Positions 25,159-33,394 of a stretch of 64,000 nucleotides of DNA are shown here, piece by piece. How positions within the stretch are numbered: position 1 is the stretch's first letter; each line of letters begins with the position of its first letter. The position numbers and the translations under genes were made by a program. The stretch comes from Gordonia sp. OPL2 (GTDB lineage Bacteria > Actinomycetota > Actinomycetes > Mycobacteriales > Mycobacteriaceae): positions 1 to 64,000 of the forward strand of contig NZ_RKME01000006.1 in the NCBI RefSeq assembly GCF_003797825.1, written 5' to 3'. The notes under the pieces are model-generated. The model was given only the letters and a program-made list of their open reading frames with translations, was not told the origin of the DNA and ran no database searches.

Positions 25159-26631
25159 TCACGGCGAGGGAGGCAGGACGAGCGCGGTGCTGATCGCGCC
25201 GTCGCGGGTGCCGTCGGGCTGTGCGGTCGTCGTGGGCAGCGTGATGACGAAGGTGGCCCCGTGCGCGAACCCCGAGGGCGGGTCGCCGACGGTGACAGTC
25301 CCACCGTGTGCGCGGACGATCTCGTGGACGATCGACAGTCCGAGCCCCGAACCGCTTCGATTGCGGCGGTCGACGTCGAGACGCGTGAACCGCTCGAAGA
25401 TGATGGAGCGCTGGTCTTCCGGCACGCCCGGCCCGTCGTCGGTCACGCTGATGGAGGCGATGCCGGTGGCCTCGTCGAGTGCCATCTCGAACCGGATCGT
25501 CGACTCGGCGTGGTGGACCGCGTTCTCGGCGACATTGCGAAGAGCACGACCGAGTTTGTCGGCGTCGGCCGACATCCGGATCGGCACGATCGATGTCTCG
25601 ACACGTGCCAAGCCCAGCGACCGAAGCCGATGCGCCTCGGCGGACACGACATCGTCGAGGTCCACGTCCCGGATGCGCAGCGGCACACCGTGTTCGTCTG
25701 CCCTGGCCAGCAGCAGGAGGTCGTCGACCATGCTCCGCAGCCGGTGGGCCTCCGGCAGCAGGATCGTGCGCACGGTCTGCAAGTCGACCGCCGAGTCGGT
25801 GTCGTCGGCGAGGTCGAGGATGCCGACGACGGTGGTCAGGGGACTGCGCATCTCGTGCGAGGCGTCGCCGACGAAACGCAGTTGCGCATCGCGACTCTGA
25901 TCCAAGCGCGCGAGCATCGCGTTCATCGTGTCGGCGAGCCGGGTGATCTCGTCGTCGGTGCTCGGCACCGGAACCCGCAGGGAGAGATCGGAACCGGTGA
26001 TCGTGGTGACCTGCTCGGTGATCTTACCGACAGGGCGCAGGGCGCGGCCGACGAAGTAATAGATGGCCAGACCGGACAGGATCACGAGGATCGGGAGTTC
26101 GAGTGCCAGCAGTAGCGCGGTATTGACGAAGCCCTGCCGGTAGGCGGTGGTGGAGACCGCTGCGACGACGGTGAACTCGTCGTCACCGTGCCGCGCGCCG
26201 GCGATGGTCGCGCAGAACTCGTCGTCGTCACCAGGGACCAACGGGCCCTCGGTCGAGGTGGAGGTCCACGGCGCCGGTCGCTCCGAGGTCAACGGGACCG
26301 CCGGGGCGCCGGGCGACGCTGCGACCACCTGCCCGTCGCGGTCGATGACCTGGAGCACGTCGACCCCCGAACCGACCATCAGTTCCTCGGCCGGAATGCC
26401 CGCGATCCCACCCTGCCGGATGTAGTCGGCCATCTCGTAGGCGCGATAACTGGTGGAGTCGTACATCGATCGGTTGTCGGCGCGGTGGAGCATGAACAGC
26501 ATCACCCCGGCACCGATCACGAGGGCGAGCGCGACCAGACAGGTGCCCACGATGGTGGATCGCATGCGGACGCCCTGCCGTCGGCGGAACAGTGCCCGCC
26601 AACCGTTCGTCGCGTCGGACAGCCCAGACAT
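25159..26631 (-). CDS. Sensor histidine kinase
   Basis: A 490-residue kinase. TM1 is 'STIVGTCLVALALVIGAGVMLFML', then an extracytoplasmic sensor of about 115 residues. TM2 is 'TALLLALELPILVILSGLAIYYFVG', followed by HAMP ('RALRPVGKITEQ...'). The DHp helix has the phospho-His in 'GDASHEMRSPL', and the HATPase domain has N box 'NAVHHAES', G1 'DDGPGVP' and G2 'GSGLGLSIV'. The ATG at 26631 has GAGGAG upstream. It converges tail to tail with the response regulator with 13 bp between stops, instead of forming the usual RR-HK operon. The signal is unknown. Confidence 0.9.
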   Translation of the reverse strand: MSGLSDATNGWRALFRRRQGVRMRSTIVGTCLVALALVIGAGVMLFMLHRADNRSMYDSTSYRAYEMADYIRQGGIAGIPAEELMVGSGVDVLQVIDRDGQVVAASPGAPAVPLTSERPAPWTSTSTEGPLVPGDDDEFCATIAGARHGDDEFTVVAAVSTTAYRQGFVNTALLLALELPILVILSGLAIYYFVGRALRPVGKITEQVTTITGSDLSLRVPVPSTDDEITRLADTMNAMLARLDQSRDAQLRFVGDASHEMRSPLTTVVGILDLADDTDSAVDLQTVRTILLPEAHRLRSMVDDLLLLARADEHGVPLRIRDVDLDDVVSAEAHRLRSLGLARVETSIVPIRMSADADKLGRALRNVAENAVHHAESTIRFEMALDEATGIASISVTDDGPGVPEDQRSIIFERFTRLDVDRRNRSGSGLGLSIVHEIVRAHGGTVTVGDPPSGFAHGATFVITLPTTTAQPDGTRDGAISTALVLPPSP

Positions 26632-26843
26632 CACAACTCCTCGAGGTGCTTCGTGTCCCGACGCCACGTCGGCCCCGACGACCGCACCTGCTGTGGGCTT
26701 CATCGTAGGTCGTCATGCGAATGCACGACAGGGGCCGATGGGACGCGGATTTCAGCGGACCTTCAGGTTCGGCAACGCACTGTTGCTCCATGACCGCGAT
26801 CGCGAATCCCGCGCACCCGACGGGACCGCAGGAACACGACGAT

Positions 26844-28535
26844 ATGGACTGTCGGCGGTCGGTCGCTGATTACGTTGTCCGCCAGCTTATCTCGATGTCG
26901 ATCACCACTGTGTTCGGAGTTCACGGCGCCAACATCGAGGATCTTTTCGACGCGGCGGTGCGCGTCGATGAGATGACCCCGGTGATCGCCAAACACGAGT
27001 TCGCCGCCGGGGCCATGGCCGACGGGACCGCCCGGATCACCGGTCGACCGACAGTCGTGATGACCACCTCGGGTGGCGGCGCGATGAACGTGATCCCCGC
27101 GCTCGCCGAGTCCTACGACAGCCGGGTGCCGGTCATCGCACTGATCGGCACCGCGCCGTCGTCGTTCGTCGGGCGAGGGGCATTCCAGGACATGCTGTCT
27201 CCGCCGGACACGGTCGACATCGCCGGGGTCGTCGGCGGCGTCACCGGCTCGTGCTCGGTCGTGACGCGGCCCGACGATGTTCCCGCGGCACTGGCGACGG
27301 CGTTCGCCACGACGCGGCGCGGACTGCCTGCAGCCGTGCTCCTTCCGAAAGATGTCCAGTCCGCGCAACTGCCGGACGTGCACGTGTCGATCCACCCCGC
27401 GATCGCGTCGCCCCCGACTACCGACGACGTTCCGGCGGCATTGCTCGCAGCTGTCGCCGACGAGCTCTGCAGCACCGCCGAATCCGTTGGCGACGTGGTG
27501 ATCTGGGCCGGTGACGAGGCGTCGGTCGCGGGCATCGGATCGGCGATCGATCGACTCGCGCAGGCGTTGTCGGCCGTGGTGGTAGTCGCCCCCGGGGGAC
27601 GCGACATCCTCCGGGACGCTCCCGGATACGCCGGCGTCACAGGGGTGATGGGTCATCCGTCGGCGCACCGTGCGCTCGCCGCAGCCACAGTGTGCCTCGT
27701 GATCGGCTGCCGGATGTCGATGACCGACCGCGCCGGCCTCGACGATGTCCTCGCCGACAAGCGGGTCGTCCACCTGGGCTTCGAGCCGCCGCGGATGCCG
27801 GGCACCGCCGATCACATCCGCTGTGGCGCCATCGAGCCGACCGTCGACCATCTGACGTCGGCGGTACGGGAACGAATGCGCGGGAGACCGCGTCGGCGGA
27901 CGACGATGGAGATCACCCACCTCGGCACGCGGCCGCCGACCACACACCTCGACATGCGGACGGTCATCGACGAACTCGGCGCCGCCCTCCCGGCCGGCAC
28001 GACGGTATTTGCCGACGCCGGGAATGCGGGTGCCGCGGCCATCCACCATCTCCCGTTCGGGCACGGACGTTTCGTGGTCGCACTCGGCATGGGCGGTATG
28101 GGATATGGCGTAGCGGCCGGCATCGGCAACGCGATCCGGTCTGTGGCCGACGCCGATCCCCGCCGGACAGTGGTGATAGCGGGGGACGGCGCGTTCTTCA
28201 TGCACGGCATGGAACTGCACACCGCGATCGAACACGATGCGCCGGTCACCGTCGTCGTTCTGAACAACAATGCCCATGCCATGTGCATCACCCGTGAGAA
28301 GCGGTTCTTCCCGGGCACCCCCAGCATCAATCGGTTCCGGTACACCGACGTCGCGGCGGGTCTCGCGGCCATGTTCGATGGCCTCACCGTCGTCCACGTC
28401 AGCGATCGCGACGCACTGCGTCCCGCGGTCGCGGATCTGCTGTCGCGAGCCGGCCCGAACTGTCTCGTGGTCGATGTCGACCCCGACGAGATCCCCCCGT
28501 TCGCACCGCTCCTCGAGAGAGAAGATCACTCATGA
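26844..28535 (+). CDS. Thiamine-diphosphate-dependent enzyme (acetolactate synthase / benzoylformate decarboxylase-like)
   Basis: A 563-residue ThDP enzyme with the three-domain POX/decarboxylase layout: N-terminal PYR domain with the catalytic Glu52 ('VIAKHEFAAGAMADG'), a central Rossmann-like domain, and a C-terminal PP domain with the cofactor motif GDG (447-449)-x24-NNN. It lacks the features of housekeeping IlvB and has no small-subunit gene next to it. It heads a four-gene operon joined by ATGA overlaps, so it probably decarboxylates a 2-oxo acid or makes an acyloin for the following enzymes. The ATG at 26844 has AGGAA upstream; ATGs at 26790 and 26715 are in frame. A GCAAC-N5-GTTGC repeat at 26772-26786 may be an operator. 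Confidence 0.85.
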   Translation: MDCRRSVADYVVRQLISMSITTVFGVHGANIEDLFDAAVRVDEMTPVIAKHEFAAGAMADGTARITGRPTVVMTTSGGGAMNVIPALAESYDSRVPVIALIGTAPSSFVGRGAFQDMLSPPDTVDIAGVVGGVTGSCSVVTRPDDVPAALATAFATTRRGLPAAVLLPKDVQSAQLPDVHVSIHPAIASPPTTDDVPAALLAAVADELCSTAESVGDVVIWAGDEASVAGIGSAIDRLAQALSAVVVVAPGGRDILRDAPGYAGVTGVMGHPSAHRALAAATVCLVIGCRMSMTDRAGLDDVLADKRVVHLGFEPPRMPGTADHIRCGAIEPTVDHLTSAVRERMRGRPRRRTTMEITHLGTRPPTTHLDMRTVIDELGAALPAGTTVFADAGNAGAAAIHHLPFGHGRFVVALGMGGMGYGVAAGIGNAIRSVADADPRRTVVIAGDGAFFMHGMELHTAIEHDAPVTVVVLNNNAHAMCITREKRFFPGTPSINRFRYTDVAAGLAAMFDGLTVVHVSDRDALRPAVADLLSRAGPNCLVVDVDPDEIPPFAPLLEREDHS

Positions 28536-29197
28536 CCGCTGTGTTGCCCGCCCTCTCCGACCTCGGCGACGCCGTCGCGACCCTCGACGGATTGACCCGT
28601 ATCGAGTCGCATCCGCGCAAGGTCGCGACGCCGATCCTGATGGACAGACTGCGATCGGTCTATCCACACGAGGCGATCTACGGCGATTTCTGCCCGGTCC
28701 AGGGCTTTGTCGACGCCCCGCCCCGTGACCTGTACGCGTGGCTTGCCGATACCCGGTCGCTGGAGGAATGGACCTACAGTCTGCGCGGGTTCGCGGAGAC
28801 CGAGGAGGACGGGCTCTGGGTTGCTCAGGACCGGCTCGGCTCGGACACCGCGATCTACACGCGCACGGTTGCGAATCCCGGTGCGATGACCGTGGATTAC
28901 CACTGTGCCTGGGACCAGGGGCGCCACCTGTGGATGATCTACCTGATACGCGTCGTCGACGCCCAGGTCGTCCTCGACAAGCCGGGTTCGGTCGTGCTCT
29001 GGGTGAACTGCCGTCATCCGTTCTACGACGAGAACCCGTACCCGGACACCGCCCCACCCGAACGTCCGGTCTGGGTGGGTGACTTCTGGGACACCTTCTC
29101 TGCCGGGCATCAGATCGAACTCGACAATCTCACCGCGATCGCCGAATACCGACATCACCACGGCCTGCCCATCACTCCTGATTGGATGCGACGATGA
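28532..29197 (+). CDS. SRPBCC-like protein of the ThDP/KAS III operon
   Basis: A 221-residue protein I cannot assign to a named family. The segment 'GFVDAPPRDLYAWLADTRSLEEWTYSLRGF' followed by alternating strands and a C-terminal helix resembles the helix-grip (SRPBCC) fold of polyketide cyclases and ligand-binding proteins. A 50-residue N-terminal extension precedes it. There is no signal peptide or membrane segment. It overlaps both neighbours by four bases (ATGA), so it is made stoichiometrically with the ThDP enzyme and the KAS III-like protein. It is likely to shape or cyclise their product. Confidence 0.75.
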   Translation: MTAVLPALSDLGDAVATLDGLTRIESHPRKVATPILMDRLRSVYPHEAIYGDFCPVQGFVDAPPRDLYAWLADTRSLEEWTYSLRGFAETEEDGLWVAQDRLGSDTAIYTRTVANPGAMTVDYHCAWDQGRHLWMIYLIRVVDAQVVLDKPGSVVLWVNCRHPFYDENPYPDTAPPERPVWVGDFWDTFSAGHQIELDNLTAIAEYRHHHGLPITPDWMRR

Positions 29198-30219
29198 CCG
29201 CCACCCGGACCAGTCTGATCGACCTCGCCACCTATCTCCCCGAGAACCGCGTTCCGGCAGAGTATTTCGCACAGTACGCCGCCGACGACGACCTGATCGA
29301 CAACGTGATGTTCCGTGCGCCCGCCTTCCGCCATCATGCGGCTGACGGTGAAACGTCGGCGGACATGATCCTCGAGGCTGCCCGGGCTCTGACCGACCGG
29401 AACGGCGGCGACTTCCTCGACGACGTCGACGTCGTCCTCACCCACAGTCAACTGCCGGAGGTACCTGTGCGGGGGTGCGGTGGGGAGGTGGCGCATCGGC
29501 TCGGCCTGCGACCGTCGACCGTGCTCGATGTCCACAACGGCGGGTGTGCGGCCTTCATCCACATGATCGACGTCGCTGGCGCGTTGCTGCGGGCGGGCGG
29601 AGGCCGAAAGGCGCTGCTAGGCCTGGCCCAGAACAGCGCCGCCCAGGTCTTCACCCAGGTGCAGGTGCGGGGCAAGCCGCAGGCGTCGATCCCGGGCGAC
29701 GGTGCGGCGGTCGCGGTCGTCACCCTGTCCGACGACACGGGCAGCTCTGTACTCGGACTCGCCTGTCACTCCTACGGCCAGTACGCGGGCGACATGACGG
29801 GGGTGTCGTCGCCGCCGCGCAAGTACTGGGAGGCCGGTTCCGGACAGATCCACATCGGCTTCACCGAGGCCAAGATCGCGAAGGTGTTGGCCCGGGGCAA
29901 CCGGATGGTGCCGGAAACCGCGATCGAGGTGGCCGACGCCATCGGGGTGAGGCCCCCCGACCTCGACTGGTTCATCACCAATCAGCCCAATCGGATCTTC
30001 CTGCGGAACTGGCGCGAGGCGATGGAACTGCCCGAGTCGCGACACCCGGACACCTTCGACGAGTGCGGCAATCTCTTCGCGGTCGGGATCCCGGTCACCC
30101 TCGACACGGCCGTCACCGACGGGCGAATCCGCAAGGGCGACACCGTGATGACGGCCGCGTTCGCACATGCGGGGGACTTCGCGGCGGCAGCGGCGCTGCG
30201 GTGGGGTGGGCGCCCATGA
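29194..30219 (+). CDS. Ketoacyl-ACP synthase III-like protein with altered triad
   Basis: A 341-residue thiolase-fold protein. The nucleophile Cys118 sits in 'LDVHNGGCAAFIHMI' as in KAS III/FabH, and the Asn of the triad is present at 293 ('CGNLFAVGIP'). The canonical His of the H-Q-A-N motif is replaced: the sequence reads 'FITNQPNRIF' with Asn263. Loss of that His is expected to impair decarboxylative condensation. The protein may therefore acylate an O- or N-nucleophile or use a non-malonyl substrate, as some natural-product KAS III relatives do. Third gene of the coupled operon; no acyl carrier protein gene is nearby. Confidence 0.82.
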   Translation: MTATRTSLIDLATYLPENRVPAEYFAQYAADDDLIDNVMFRAPAFRHHAADGETSADMILEAARALTDRNGGDFLDDVDVVLTHSQLPEVPVRGCGGEVAHRLGLRPSTVLDVHNGGCAAFIHMIDVAGALLRAGGGRKALLGLAQNSAAQVFTQVQVRGKPQASIPGDGAAVAVVTLSDDTGSSVLGLACHSYGQYAGDMTGVSSPPRKYWEAGSGQIHIGFTEAKIAKVLARGNRMVPETAIEVADAIGVRPPDLDWFITNQPNRIFLRNWREAMELPESRHPDTFDECGNLFAVGIPVTLDTAVTDGRIRKGDTVMTAAFAHAGDFAAAAALRWGGRP

Positions 30220-31256
30220 CCCACCCAGGAGGTCCTGACCGTGGATCGTCGGATCGTCTCCGTCTCGATCTCAACGAATCGGCCTATCCGCCGCTCCCGT
30301 CCGTTGCCGACGCAGTGCGACGGTCGATCTCCGCGTTGAACCGGTACCCCGATTTCCTGCCCGACGACACGCGAACGGCCATCGCCGCACACCTGGGCCT
30401 CCCGTCGGGACAGGTCACTGTCGGGCCGGGAGCCACCGGGGTCGCACTGGCGGTCCTGCACAGCGCGATGCGACACGCGCAGTCGTCGGGAATCATCACT
30501 CCGACCCTGGTGACGCCGATACCGACCTTCGACGGCTACCCGATCCTCGCGGGCATGGTCGGCATGCGGGTGACACCGGTACGTCTCGCCGACGACGGAA
30601 CCGTCGACCTCAACCGGGTGCGCACCGCCATCACGCCCGACACCGCCGTCGTGGTCGTCTGCTCTCCGCACAACCCGACGGGCGCCGTGGTCGAGCACGA
30701 GGACTTGTATCGCTTCATCGACGGTCTGCCGTCGCACGTCGTCACCGTCGTCGATCAGGCCTACATCGAGTTCGCCGAGAACGAGCCGGACCTGAACCGG
30801 CTCATCGATCACCGCAACCCCGTGGTGGTACTGCGGACCTTCTCGAAGGCCCACGGACTGGCAGCCCTGCGGATCGGATACGGGATCGGCCGTCGCGACA
30901 TCGTCGGGTTGCTGCGCGGCCACGAGGTCCCCTTCGCCGTCAGCCGCTCGGCCATTGCCGCGGTTCCGGCCGCGCTGGCGGCCGACGCCGAACTCGCACA
31001 ACGGGTTCGGGCCATGCGCGCGGAGCGGGAGCGGCTCGAGGGGATGCTGCACGCCATCGGCGCTGCGACCGTCCCGACGCAGGCGAACTTCGTGTTCCTG
31101 CCGGGACCGGACGGTGTGGCGTTGGGAGACCTCCTGCGAGCTTGTGGGATCGATACCAAGCAGTGCGGCGACGCCGGCACGCGGATCACCATCGGCGATC
31201 GTGCTGACACCGACCGTGTGGTGCAGGCCCTGCGGCTGACCGCACAGACGGCTTGA
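30216..31256 (+). CDS. PLP-dependent aminotransferase, HisC-like (class I/II)
   Basis: A 346-residue fold-type I aminotransferase resembling histidinol-phosphate aminotransferase. Key residues are visible: Asn153 in 'SPHNPTG', Asp180 and Tyr183 in 'VVDQAYIEF', the PLP Lys211 in 'RTFSKAHGLAALRIGYGIG' and Arg219. The N-terminal 'LDLNESAYPPLPSV' is HisC-like. Its position at the end of a ThDP/KAS III operon, away from any his gene, argues for a specialised role: amination of the keto product. ATGA overlap with the previous gene. The substrate is unknown. Confidence 0.85.
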   Translation: MTHPGGPDRGSSDRLRLDLNESAYPPLPSVADAVRRSISALNRYPDFLPDDTRTAIAAHLGLPSGQVTVGPGATGVALAVLHSAMRHAQSSGIITPTLVTPIPTFDGYPILAGMVGMRVTPVRLADDGTVDLNRVRTAITPDTAVVVVCSPHNPTGAVVEHEDLYRFIDGLPSHVVTVVDQAYIEFAENEPDLNRLIDHRNPVVVLRTFSKAHGLAALRIGYGIGRRDIVGLLRGHEVPFAVSRSAIAAVPAALAADAELAQRVRAMRAERERLEGMLHAIGAATVPTQANFVFLPGPDGVALGDLLRACGIDTKQCGDAGTRITIGDRADTDRVVQALRLTAQTA

Positions 31257-31297
31257 CCCCGACGGCGGCCGATCGCGGGCCGGTAGGTTGGACCACC

Positions 31298-32047
31298 ATG
31301 AGCGCAACGACACGGCAGAAGATCCTGATCACCGGCGCGAGTTCGGGACTCGGCGAGGGCATGGCGCGGAGATTCGCCGCCGACGGACGGTCACTCGCGC
31401 TCTGTGCTCGCCGCACCGACCGCCTCGACGCACTGGCCGACGAACTCCGCCCGACCGCCCGCCGGGTCGCGACGGCGCGCCTCGACGTCACGGACACGGA
31501 TTCGGTTCCCGGGGTCTTCACATCGCTCGCCGAGCAGCTCGATGGGCTCGACCGGGTCATCGTGAACGCCGGGCTCGGTAAAGGGGCGCCGATCGGAACC
31601 GGCAAGGCGGCGGCGAACATCGAGACCGTGCAGACGAATCTCGTCGGTGCGCTCGCGCAGATCGAGGCGGCACTCGAGATCTTCCGCGCACAGGATCACG
31701 GCCACCTCGTGTTGATCAGTTCGATGAGTGCCATCCGCGGGCTGCCGAAGTCGCAGGCCGCCTACTCCGCGTCGAAAGCGGGGCTGTCCGCGCTCGGGCA
31801 GGGGTTGCAGGCGGAATTCGCGAAATCGCCCATCACGGTGTCGGTCCTGCTCCCCGGCTACATCGAGACCGACATCAACCGTGGGGTGAAGACCGCGATG
31901 ATGACCAATACCGACACCGGTGTCGACGCCATGGTGGCGGCGATCGAGAAGGAGTCGTCGTGGGCTCCGGTTCCGCGTTGGCCGTGGTGGCCGATCGCCA
32001 CGGCGCTGCGGTACCTGCCGTCGGAGATCAGCCGCCGGCTGGTGTGA
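31298..32047 (+). CDS. Short-chain dehydrogenase/reductase (Rv0945-like)
   Basis: A 249-residue classical SDR: 'ITGASSGLGEGMARRFAADG', 'VIVNAGLGKG', catalytic Ser in 'LISSMSAIRG' and 'YSASKAGLSALGQGL'. The C-terminus 'VPRWPWWPIATALRYLPSEISRRLV' is typical of the mycobacterial Rv0945 group, and that gene also lies next to pgi in mycobacteria. It starts 41 bp after the aminotransferase gene and could be read from the same transcript. TAGGTT at 31284-31289 would instead allow its own leaderless start at the ATG. Substrate unknown. Confidence 0.87.
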   Translation: MSATTRQKILITGASSGLGEGMARRFAADGRSLALCARRTDRLDALADELRPTARRVATARLDVTDTDSVPGVFTSLAEQLDGLDRVIVNAGLGKGAPIGTGKAAANIETVQTNLVGALAQIEAALEIFRAQDHGHLVLISSMSAIRGLPKSQAAYSASKAGLSALGQGLQAEFAKSPITVSVLLPGYIETDINRGVKTAMMTNTDTGVDAMVAAIEKESSWAPVPRWPWWPIATALRYLPSEISRRLV

Positions 32048-32062
32048 TCGATAGGCAGGCGG

Positions 32063-32719
32063 TCAGCCGGCCGGAGTGTTCGGTGCCGCCGGTGTCGATG
32101 CGGGACCGGGCAGCGACCAGGCGACCGGAGTCGACTTGTAGTCGAGTGCAGGATCGTCGGTGGTGTCGGCCCAGTAGATGACCTGCTGCAATCGCTGGCC
32201 CTGGTCGGCGACGGAGACGAGGCACGCGGTGTACGACTGTCCGCGGCGCATCCGTTCGGGAGGTGTCGCCTCCGGACACGCGGTCAGACCGGGAGTCGGG
32301 GACATGGTGAGTGCGGGTGTTCGGCCGTCGGCGCTCCCACTGAGTCCGACGACACGCGGGGCCGGTGCGGGACGCGAGGCCAACGAGGTGACCGTCACGT
32401 ACAGGAAATACGGCGTGCCGCCCTGGGCGGTGTCCTCGGGTACTCCCTCGGCGGGGGTGATCCCCGTGACGGTGAACATCGCCGGCGATCCGTTCGCGGC
32501 GAACGCGTTCGCCGGCAACACCGCGCTCTGACCGAACGTCAGGGCCGTTCCGGGTGACGAGCGGGCGGGCTGACCTGCCGGGACGGTGACCGTCGCACTG
32601 GTCGGGACGGACGTGGGCGTCACGTCGTCGGTCGGGGTCGAACCGGTACAGGCGGCGACTGTCGCCAGCGCGACGAGCACGCCGATCGGCAGACACACAC
32701 GCCGGGCCGCACCCGGCAC
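32063..32719 (-). CDS. Putative secreted lipoprotein
   Basis: About 218 residues. The N-terminus has Arg-Arg, a hydrophobic core and a lipobox, 'GVLVALATVAACTGS', so the mature protein should begin at the lipidated Cys. A Thr/Pro-rich linker follows. The folded part is beta-rich ('MFTVTGITPAEG...YFLYVTVTSLASRPAPAP'), with two conserved-looking Cys residues that could pair. No named domain is recognised. The GTG at 32719 is chosen because the signal sequence begins right after it; GTG 32698 is an alternative. It is convergent to the SDR and divergent from the following gene. Confidence 0.7.
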   Translation of the reverse strand: MPGAARRVCLPIGVLVALATVAACTGSTPTDDVTPTSVPTSATVTVPAGQPARSSPGTALTFGQSAVLPANAFAANGSPAMFTVTGITPAEGVPEDTAQGGTPYFLYVTVTSLASRPAPAPRVVGLSGSADGRTPALTMSPTPGLTACPEATPPERMRRGQSYTACLVSVADQGQRLQQVIYWADTTDDPALDYKSTPVAWSLPGPASTPAAPNTPAG

Positions 32720-32756
32720 CCTCGAGGAGGAACTCACCCTGCGTAAGGTATCCGAT

Positions 32757-33290
32757 GTGTCGACCAAGCAAGGGCAGGTTGTGGCCCATGGCGCGTTCCA
32801 GTTGTTCTCCGAGCGCCGTCGGGGCGAGGTCAGCGAACTGTTGATCGACGTGTTCGGTCGTGGCGATGTGACCGCACTCGGCGCCGACTGGCGCGGCATC
32901 GTGTATTTCACGCTCGACGACGATCCGGAACTCGACGCGGACACCGTGGTCGGGTTCGATCCCTCGAGCGGCAGCAGCGGTCCGCTCACGTCAGTGGACG
33001 AGGTGCTCGAGGCGGTCCGTACCGGCGACATCGCCGAGGCGGTCGACGCCGCGAGTTTCGACGCCTGGCGGACGGCGACGGGTCAGCGTTCGATCGACAT
33101 GGGTGACTGCGTGCCGCCCGCGCTGCACGAGTTCATGGGCGGTGATCCCGCCGAACGATCGACGGAGACACAGGATCTCGTCACCTTCATCGCGGTCGCC
33201 GCAGCGCTGATGGGCCGGCTCGAGGAACTCGGTGTGCAACCCGGCGACGAGATCCCCGACGAGGTGTTCGACGAGTCGCGCTGGGGGTAG
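32757..33290 (+). CDS. Conserved hypothetical acidic protein
   Basis: I do not recognise this gene with confidence. The 177-residue product is soluble and strongly acidic. 'VFGRGDVTALGADWRGIVYFTLDDDPELDADTVVGFDPSSG' reads like an SMI1/KNR4- or DUF1851-type immunity fold, but that is only a resemblance. The GTG at 32757 has AAGG eight bases upstream, and TAAGGT at 32744-32749 could give a leaderless transcript. A CTG at 32739 with AGGAGG before it is also possible. The start lies only 37 bp from the divergent lipoprotein start. Confidence 0.6.
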   Translation: MSTKQGQVVAHGAFQLFSERRRGEVSELLIDVFGRGDVTALGADWRGIVYFTLDDDPELDADTVVGFDPSSGSSGPLTSVDEVLEAVRTGDIAEAVDAASFDAWRTATGQRSIDMGDCVPPALHEFMGGDPAERSTETQDLVTFIAVAAALMGRLEELGVQPGDEIPDEVFDESRWG

Positions 33291-33323
33291 GCGCCCGCCG
33301 ATCCCCGTGGAGCCTCCGGGCGC

Positions 33324-33394
33324 CCCGACCCCTGAGGAGGGGGCCGCGCGTCCCGACCCCTGAGGAGCAAGCCTGCGAGCGTCTCGAAGGGGTC
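33324..33394. repeat. Palindromic repeat at the 3' end of pgi (CCCCTGAGGAGC family)
   Basis: A direct repeat, CCCGACCCCTGAGGAG, occurs at 33324-33339 and 33352-33367. The second copy is complete and palindromic: GACCCCT...AGGGGTC (33355-33394), with GAGGAGC facing GCGTCTC. It overlaps the pgi stop codon by two bases. The same core occurs inside two coding regions at 49.8 kb and 55.2 kb. As a hairpin between convergent genes it may terminate transcription. Confidence 0.65.

Noticed and set aside
26844..28535. Housekeeping acetolactate synthase (IlvB)
   Set aside because: There is no ilvN-type small subunit or ilvC next to it, and its partners are a KAS III-like protein and an aminotransferase. 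A specialised ThDP enzyme is more likely.
30216..31256. Housekeeping histidinol-phosphate aminotransferase (HisC)
   Set aside because: It is coupled to a ThDP/KAS III operon and far from any his gene. Similarity to HisC is at fold level and does not establish substrate.
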